A stretch of 28,586 bases of DNA from Paracoccaceae bacterium (GTDB lineage Bacteria > Pseudomonadota > Alphaproteobacteria > Rhodobacterales > Rhodobacteraceae). Where the stretch lies: contig JACKKD010000005.1 of the NCBI GenBank assembly GCA_020637675.1, positions 1-28,586 on the forward strand, written 5' to 3'. The notes below the pieces were generated by a model. It saw nothing but the letters and a program-made list of their open reading frames with translations. It searched no databases and was not told where the DNA came from. This document shows, one piece after another, positions 25,083 through 28,586 of this stretch. Each line of letters begins with the position of its first letter. Position 1 is the stretch's first letter. The position numbers and the translations under genes are program-made.

Positions 25083-26003
25083 ATGGCCCGCCGCATCATG
25101 CGCGATCTGAAGTGGTGCGATGTCACGCCAAAGGCGGATTTCCTGACCCGCCGGCAACTTCTGGCCGGCGCTGCGGCGCTCGGGCTCGCAGGGCCGGCCA
25201 CGGCGAAGCTGTCCTATGTGCAGTCGAAGTTCTCGACCGATGAGAAACCGAACGCGTTCGAGGACATCACCACCTACAACAACTTCTACGAATTCGGTAC
25301 GGACAAGGGCGACCCTGCCGCTCATGCCTCGGCCCTGACGATCGATCCCTGGTCGGTGAAGATCGACGGCATGGTCGAGAAGCCGGGCGACTACGACCTT
25401 GCCGACATCCTTGCCGGCGTCACCCTGGAGGAGCGAATCTACCGCTTTCGCTGTGTCGAGGCCTGGTCGATGGTCGTGCCCTGGATCGGCTTCCCGCTCG
25501 GCGACCTTCTCGCGCGCGTCGGTGTCCAGCCTTCGGCTAAGTACGTTGCCTTCGAAACGATCGTTCGGCCGGAGGAGATGCCGGGCCAGCGCCGCGGGAT
25601 TCTGGAATGGCCGTATCGTGAAGGGCTCAGGATGGACGAGGCGATGCATCCGCTGACGATCCTCGCGACCGGGCTCTATGGCGAGGCGATGCCGAAACAG
25701 AACGGCGCTCCGATCCGGCTCGTTGTGCCCTGGAAATACGGCTTCAAGTCGATCAAGTCGGTGGTGCGTATCACGCTCACCGACAGCCAGCCGAAGACGA
25801 CGTGGAACATGCTGCAGCCGCGCGAGTATGGCTTCTATTCGAACGTGAACCCGGAAGTCGATCACCCGCGCTGGAGCCAGGCCACGGAACGCCGGATCGG
25901 CGAAGGACTCTTCGGCGGCCGCCACCCGACGCTCAAGTTCAATGGCTACGGAGATCTGGTTGCTTCGCTCTACGCGGGGCAGGACTTGGCGAAGGATTAC
26001 TGA
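25083..26003 (+). CDS. msrP: Protein-methionine-sulfoxide reductase catalytic subunit MsrP
   Basis: Molybdopterin enzyme (formerly YedY, 306 residues) that reduces oxidised methionines in periplasmic proteins. A Tat signal is present: twin-arginine in FLTRRQLLAGAAALGLAG, with likely cleavage around ATA, so it is exported folded with its cofactor. The Mo ligand is Cys124 in RFRCVEAWSMVVPWIGFPL. Other near-identical family segments are TTYNNFYEFGTDKGDPA, KYVAFETIVRPEEMPGQ, LRMDEAMHPLTI, NGAPIRLVVPWKYGFKSIKS and NPEVDHPRWSQATER. GGGAGA precedes the ATG at 25083; ATG 25098 is a shorter alternative that also keeps the Tat motif. It is translationally coupled to msrQ, which supplies electrons. Confidence 0.97.
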   Translation: MARRIMRDLKWCDVTPKADFLTRRQLLAGAAALGLAGPATAKLSYVQSKFSTDEKPNAFEDITTYNNFYEFGTDKGDPAAHASALTIDPWSVKIDGMVEKPGDYDLADILAGVTLEERIYRFRCVEAWSMVVPWIGFPLGDLLARVGVQPSAKYVAFETIVRPEEMPGQRRGILEWPYREGLRMDEAMHPLTILATGLYGEAMPKQNGAPIRLVVPWKYGFKSIKSVVRITLTDSQPKTTWNMLQPREYGFYSNVNPEVDHPRWSQATERRIGEGLFGGRHPTLKFNGYGDLVASLYAGQDLAKDY

Positions 26004-26656
26004 TGTCCCTTGCCGGCGCCGTGAACCATGTGGCCCGGCGGGTTCCGGCCTGGACCATATATGTCGCCGGCACGACCCCGCCGGTGTGGCTCCTTTGGGC
26101 CGGGGCAAGCGGCGGTCTCGGAGCGGACCCGGTGAAGGCAATCGAGAGGACGCTCGGTCTTTGGGCACTCAAGCTGATCGTGGCCGGTTTGTGCATCACG
26201 CCGCTGCGGCGCTTCGCCGGAGTGAACCTCGTGAAGTATCGCCGTGCGGTCGGGCTTCTCGCGTTCTCTTACGTCGTCCTGCATTTCCTCGCGTGGCTCG
26301 TGCTGGACATGGGGATGCTCTGGGCCCAGGCGCTGGGCGATATCGTGAAGCGACCTTACGTGACGGTCGGCATGGTCGCGCTGGTGCTTCTCATTCCGCT
26401 TGCCGCGACCTCGAACGACTGGTCCCTGCGCGCGCTCGGCACGGCGCGATGGCGATGGCTGCACCGTCTCGTCTATCCGGCGGCCCTGCTCGGCGCGATC
26501 CACTTTGTCTGGCTGGTGAAAGCCTGGCCGCTGGAGCCCTTCGTGTATCTGGGAATAGTGATCGTTCTTCTCGCGCTGCGAGCGGTTTCGCCAGGAGTGC
26601 TCCGCGCGGGAAACGAAAAGGGGGCGAACCCGCCGCCCCCTCTCGCATCGTCCTGA
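26003..26656 (+). CDS. msrQ: Heme-binding membrane subunit MsrQ
   Basis: Integral membrane b-type cytochrome (217 residues; formerly YedZ) that passes electrons from the respiratory chain or flavin reductase to periplasmic MsrP. About six hydrophobic spans are visible, including WTIYVAGTTPPVWLLWAGA, LIVAGLCITPL, LLAFSYVVLHFLAWLVLDMG, GMVALVLLIPLAATS, LVYPAALLGAIHFVWLV and LGIVIVLLALRAVS. Candidate heme histidines are in VVLHFLAW, RWLHRLVY and GAIHFVWL. The ATG at 26003 overlaps the msrP stop (TGATG), with GAAGGA upstream. The last residues (NEKGANPPPP) are unusual for the family and are encoded by DNA that forms a terminator for the opposite strand. Confidence 0.96.
   Translation: MSLAGAVNHVARRVPAWTIYVAGTTPPVWLLWAGASGGLGADPVKAIERTLGLWALKLIVAGLCITPLRRFAGVNLVKYRRAVGLLAFSYVVLHFLAWLVLDMGMLWAQALGDIVKRPYVTVGMVALVLLIPLAATSNDWSLRALGTARWRWLHRLVYPAALLGAIHFVWLVKAWPLEPFVYLGIVIVLLALRAVSPGVLRAGNEKGANPPPPLASS
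26616..26640 (-). terminator. Intrinsic terminator for the FAS1 genes, inside the msrQ 3' end
   Basis: On the minus strand GGGGGCG-GCGGGTT-CGCCCCC (7-bp perfect stem) is followed by TTTTCGTTT, 26 bp after the downstream FAS1 stop codon. It lies antisense to the last codons of msrQ. In the plus direction the same hairpin has no U-tract, so it should act mainly on minus-strand transcripts. Confidence 0.75.
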
Positions 26657-26665
26657 GATCACCAA

Positions 26666-27157
26666 TCAGGGCAGCAGCACACGGTCGATCACATGGATGA
26701 CGCCGTTCGACGCCATGATGTCGGCGGTCACGACATTTGCCTTGTTCACCTTCACGCCCTTGCGGCCATCGACATGCACGGTCTTGCCGTTGACTGTCGC
26801 CACATCGAGGCGCTTCCCCGCGAGCTGGTCCGAGGTCACCGCGCCCGGAATCACGTGATAGGTGAGAATGGCGGTCAGCTTTTCCTTGTTCTCCGGCCTC
26901 AGGAGCGACTCGACCGTCCCGGCCGGGAGCGCCACGAAGGCGGCGTTTGTCGGCGCGAAGACGGTGAACGGGCCGTCACCCTTCAACGTCTCGACCAATC
27001 CGGCCGCTTGCACCGCCGCAACCAGGGTCGAGAAGTCCGAGTTGGAGGCGGCGATGTCGACGATGTCTGGCTCGCGTGCGGTCATGGGGGCGCAGGCAGC
27101 CAGGAGAGCGGCTAGCCCCGCCCCGGCGAGACCGCGAAAGAGTGTCCTACGTTCCAT
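26666..27157 (-). CDS. FAS1 (fasciclin) domain lipoprotein
   Basis: A 163-residue protein with one fasciclin domain. The N-terminus (MERRTLFRGLAGAGLAALLA) leads to a lipobox Leu-Ala-Ala-Cys with Cys22, so it should be lipid-anchored at the cell envelope. FAS1 hallmarks are FSTLVAAVQAAGLVETL, the H1 box FTVFAPTNAAFVALPAGT, LTYHVIPGAVTSDQLAG and the terminal H2 box ADIMASNGVIHVIDRVLLP. These domains mediate adhesion or protein contacts; the role in this bacterium is unknown. The ATG at 27157 has GGGAGA upstream. It sits 73 bp downstream of a second FAS1 gene, and the two look like an old tandem duplication with one lipidated and one soluble product. It converges on msrQ with only 9 bp between stop codons. 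Confidence 0.93.
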   Translation of the reverse strand: MERRTLFRGLAGAGLAALLAACAPMTAREPDIVDIAASNSDFSTLVAAVQAAGLVETLKGDGPFTVFAPTNAAFVALPAGTVESLLRPENKEKLTAILTYHVIPGAVTSDQLAGKRLDVATVNGKTVHVDGRKGVKVNKANVVTADIMASNGVIHVIDRVLLP

Positions 27158-27230
27158 TCTGTCTTCTCCCTTTGGGATGCTTCTCTGCGAAGTGGCGCCG
27201 GGCCCCGCAAACGGAACCCGGCGCATGGCC

Positions 27231-27707
27231 TCACATCGGCGGCATGATCACGGCGTCGATCACGTGGATCACGCCGTTGGTGGCCTCGATGTCGGCGGTG
27301 ATGACGTTGGCCGCATCGACCTTGACGCCGCCCTCGGTCATGATCGTGACTTCCGGCCCCGCGACCGTGGCCGCCTTCATGCCATTCGACAGGTCAGAGG
27401 ACATCACCTTGCCCGGCACCACGTGGTAGGTGAGGATCTGCGTCAGCTTCTCCTTGTTCTCGGGCTTGAGGAGGTCTTCGACGGTGCCCGCCGGCAGCGC
27501 GGCGAAGGCGTCATCGGTGGGGGCGAAGACGGTGAACGGGCCTTCGCCCTTCAACGTCTCGACGAGGCCGGCTGCCTCGACAGCCGCGACCAGTGTCTTG
27601 AACGAACCCGCGCCGACCGCGGTATCGACGATATCCATATCGGCCGCACGGGCCGGAAGTGCGAAGGCGGTCGCTGCAGTGAGTGCGAGAATGGCAGTCC
27701 GGATCAT
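27231..27707 (-). CDS. Secreted FAS1 (fasciclin) domain protein
   Basis: A 158-residue fasciclin-domain protein with a cleavable signal peptide (MIRTAILALTAATAFALPARA, then ADMDIVDTA), so it is periplasmic or secreted. The FAS1 domain fills nearly the whole mature chain: FKTLVAAVEAAGLVETLKG, FTVFAPTDDAFAALPAGT, LTYHVVPGKVMSSDL and ATNGVIHVIDAVIMPPM. It is clearly related to the lipoprotein encoded just downstream but lacks a lipobox. The ATG at 27707 is preceded by GGAGAA. Upstream on the same strand lies TGATCC within a perfect palindrome, followed 18 bp later by TATCC, which may be an ECF-sigma promoter. Such small FAS1 proteins often occur near sigma/anti-sigma genes in this family, but none is present here. 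Confidence 0.93.
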   Translation of the reverse strand: MIRTAILALTAATAFALPARAADMDIVDTAVGAGSFKTLVAAVEAAGLVETLKGEGPFTVFAPTDDAFAALPAGTVEDLLKPENKEKLTQILTYHVVPGKVMSSDLSNGMKAATVAGPEVTIMTEGGVKVDAANVITADIEATNGVIHVIDAVIMPPM

Positions 27708-27761
27708 GTCAGTTCTCCAGTTGAGGTTGGACGTTCGTGTCGCTTCAGACGGAAGGGATAC

Positions 27762-27783
27762 GATCCGGCCCCGGGGCCGGATC
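27762..27783. promoter_or_regulatory. Perfect 22-bp palindrome upstream of the FAS1 genes
   Basis: Arms GATCCGGCC and GGCCGGATC flank a CCGG centre. On the minus strand TGATCC (edge of the palindrome) is followed by 18 bases and TATCCC, close in spacing to the TGATCC-N18-TAAGA sites of RpoE/ChrR-type ECF sigma factors in Rhodobacter; the -10 half is poor. It could instead be an operator. Confidence 0.35.
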
Positions 27784-27814
27784 AGTTGCTGGGGTCACGT
27801 GTCTGTGAGTGCCC

Positions 27815-28118
27815 GATTCCCCAGAACGATTCCCGGATTCGGCATCGCGGGCCGCAAACCGAAAGGAATCTTCGCCCATTACCGTAGGTCATGCAGGGGA
27901 ATCCGTCCCCGCCGCCACCCGGAGACCCGCCCCGGAACCGGCGAGTCACGTCTGGGCCGTGAGAATCCTGCGCTCGATAGGCGGGAGTCGCCCCGCAAGT
28001 CGGCAGAAAACCCGGCGCAGAGCTGCCCGGAAGCTGCGTTGCCGGGAAATCTTCTTGCGCGCGGACCTGCCCGATTGTGGCCATAATTGCTCTAACCCCA
28101 AGATTTTGGGCCGGAATC
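27815..28118. other. Non-coding block with nine GANTC sites upstream of the rRNA operon
   Basis: Between the FAS1 palindrome and the rRNA promoter (about 370 bp) I see no convincing gene on either strand. The stretch holds nine GANTC motifs (starts 27815, 27828, 27836, 27866, 27899, 27943, 27963, 27985, 28114), the target of the alphaproteobacterial methyltransferase CcrM. For a sequence of this GC content about one would be expected. Short inverted repeats are also present: CCCGG/CCGGG near 28027-28045, CCCAA/TTGGG at 28097-28110 and CCGG-AAT-CCGG at 28111-28121. Confidence 0.6.
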
Positions 28119-28127
28119 CGGGGCTGC

Positions 28128-28188
28128 AAAAAAAATGTCATCTTTCTCGAAAAAAGCTCTTGCGGACCCCGGCGGCGATCCGTAAATA
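28128..28188 (+). promoter_or_regulatory. rRNA operon promoter with upstream A-tracts
   Basis: TTGCGG (28160-28165) and TAAATA (28183-28188) are separated by 17 bp. Two A-tracts (A8 at 28128-28135, A6 at 28150-28155) precede the -35 box, like an UP element. Transcription should start near 28195, about 365 bp before the 16S start. Confidence 0.75.
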
Positions 28189-28194
28189 CCCCTT

Positions 28195-28557
28195 CACCGA
28201 AGCGGCGGTGACGCTGCAGCGGTAGATGGAAGCGGCCGAAACGCCCGGAAGTCGAACAAAAAACGAGAGATATGCAGGCGGGCGCGCCAAGCAAGTGTGG
28301 CGCTTCCGGTTGATTTTGTCTCTCACGCTCTTTGAAATCGCTGGTTACTGAAGAGATATGTGGGCGGTTTGGTCCTTTCGATGGACAAACGCTGCATATC
28401 GGCCTTCTAGGGGCAACCCGATGATGAAGGTGTCAGCTTCACTGTTTGACGGACTTCGTTCCCTTGGAACGATGTACATCAGACAGATGATCCCTCCCCG
28501 CAAGGGAGGGACGATGTGCAGAGGTTCGAACGTCAAGGTTAGCGTCGCGAGGCGCTT
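28195..28557 (+). other. rRNA operon leader with large stem-loops
   Basis: Transcribed leader before 16S. Two strong foldbacks are visible. The first runs 28355-28400: GATATG/CATATC outer stem and GTTTGGTCC/GGACAAAC inner stem with one bulge. The second runs 28476-28517: ACATC/GATGT outer stem and a perfect TCCCTCCC/GGGAGGGA stem with loop CGCAA. A perfect palindrome GATGTACATC (28471-28480) overlaps the second. These may serve in processing by RNase III and in 16S folding. No protein gene is supported here. Confidence 0.65.
28326..28337 (+). promoter_or_regulatory. boxA-like antitermination element
   Basis: CGCTCTTTGAAA resembles the NusB/NusE-binding boxA (TGCTCTTTAACA) and sits in the expected place in the rRNA leader, about 130 bp after the presumed transcription start. 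Confidence 0.55.
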
Positions 28558-28558
28558 T

Positions 28559-28586
28559 CAACTTGAGAGTTTGATCCTGGCTCAGA
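28559..28586 (+). rRNA. rrs: 16S ribosomal RNA, first ~28 bases
   Basis: The window ends in AACTTGAGAGTTTGATCC followed by TGGCTCAGA, the near-universal 5' end of bacterial 16S rRNA (site of the 27F primer). The exact mature 5' end is uncertain by one or two bases. The contig probably stops here because rRNA operons are repeated in the genome. Confidence 0.95.

Noticed and set aside
27782..28294. Protein-coding frames of 138-170 residues upstream of the rRNA operon
   Set aside because: They cross the rRNA promoter, have low-complexity Arg/Pro content and lack Shine-Dalgarno sequences.
28520..28531. GAGGTTCGAACG as a tRNA T-loop
   Set aside because: No acceptor stem, D-arm or anticodon arm can be placed around it; it lies in the rRNA leader.

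Overview
The window looks like a whole assembly contig from a GC-rich alphaproteobacterium, most likely a member of the Rhodobacteraceae. The pointers are the general porin, the DUF3576 lipoprotein-leuS pair, the long RibA, the MsrPQ pair, very high GC at third codon positions and the rRNA leader. Both ends look like assembly breaks: the left end cuts leuS and finishes in an 11-A homopolymer that does not fit the protein, and the right end stops 20-30 bases into a 16S rRNA gene. No insertion sequence, prophage, CRISPR array or tRNA gene was seen. Most of the content is chromosomal housekeeping.

Layout. 1-1.2 kb (minus): DUF3576 lipoprotein followed by leuS. 1.4-5.4 kb (plus): a porin with a structured leader and its own terminator, then a TPR-sulfotransferase overlapping yggS. 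5.4-7.0 kb (minus): ribA, whose N-terminus is a worn-out RibB-like domain, coupled to an L,D-transpeptidase-type gene. 7.1-7.8 kb: an OmpR-type response regulator behind an FNR-like palindrome. 8.0-8.6 kb (minus): an exported protein of unknown function. 8.7-14.4 kb (plus): xth, dapE, rnr and a lytic transglycosylase. 14.4-17.3 kb (minus): dnaE2 without its C-terminal OB domain and without imuA/imuB beside it. 17.4-19.4 kb: gabT diverging from an XRE-cupin regulator across a likely operator. 19.6-22.1 kb: small or unknown membrane genes, one interrupted by an amber codon and two frameshifts, then pyrF and a two-gene cassette of short unknown genes. 22.2-24.9 kb: clpB with a plausible heat-shock promoter. 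25.1-27.7 kb: msrPQ (periplasmic methionine sulfoxide repair) converging on two tandem FAS1-domain genes. 27.7-28.6 kb: a non-coding block upstream of an rRNA operon with nine GANTC methylation sites in about 300 bp, then the rRNA promoter, a structured leader and the 16S start.

No complete new multi-gene system is evident. The best leads are local: the GANTC cluster before the rRNA promoter, the truncated orphan dnaE2, the interrupted membrane gene, the antisense terminator that shapes the end of msrQ, and the porin leader with alternative pairings.
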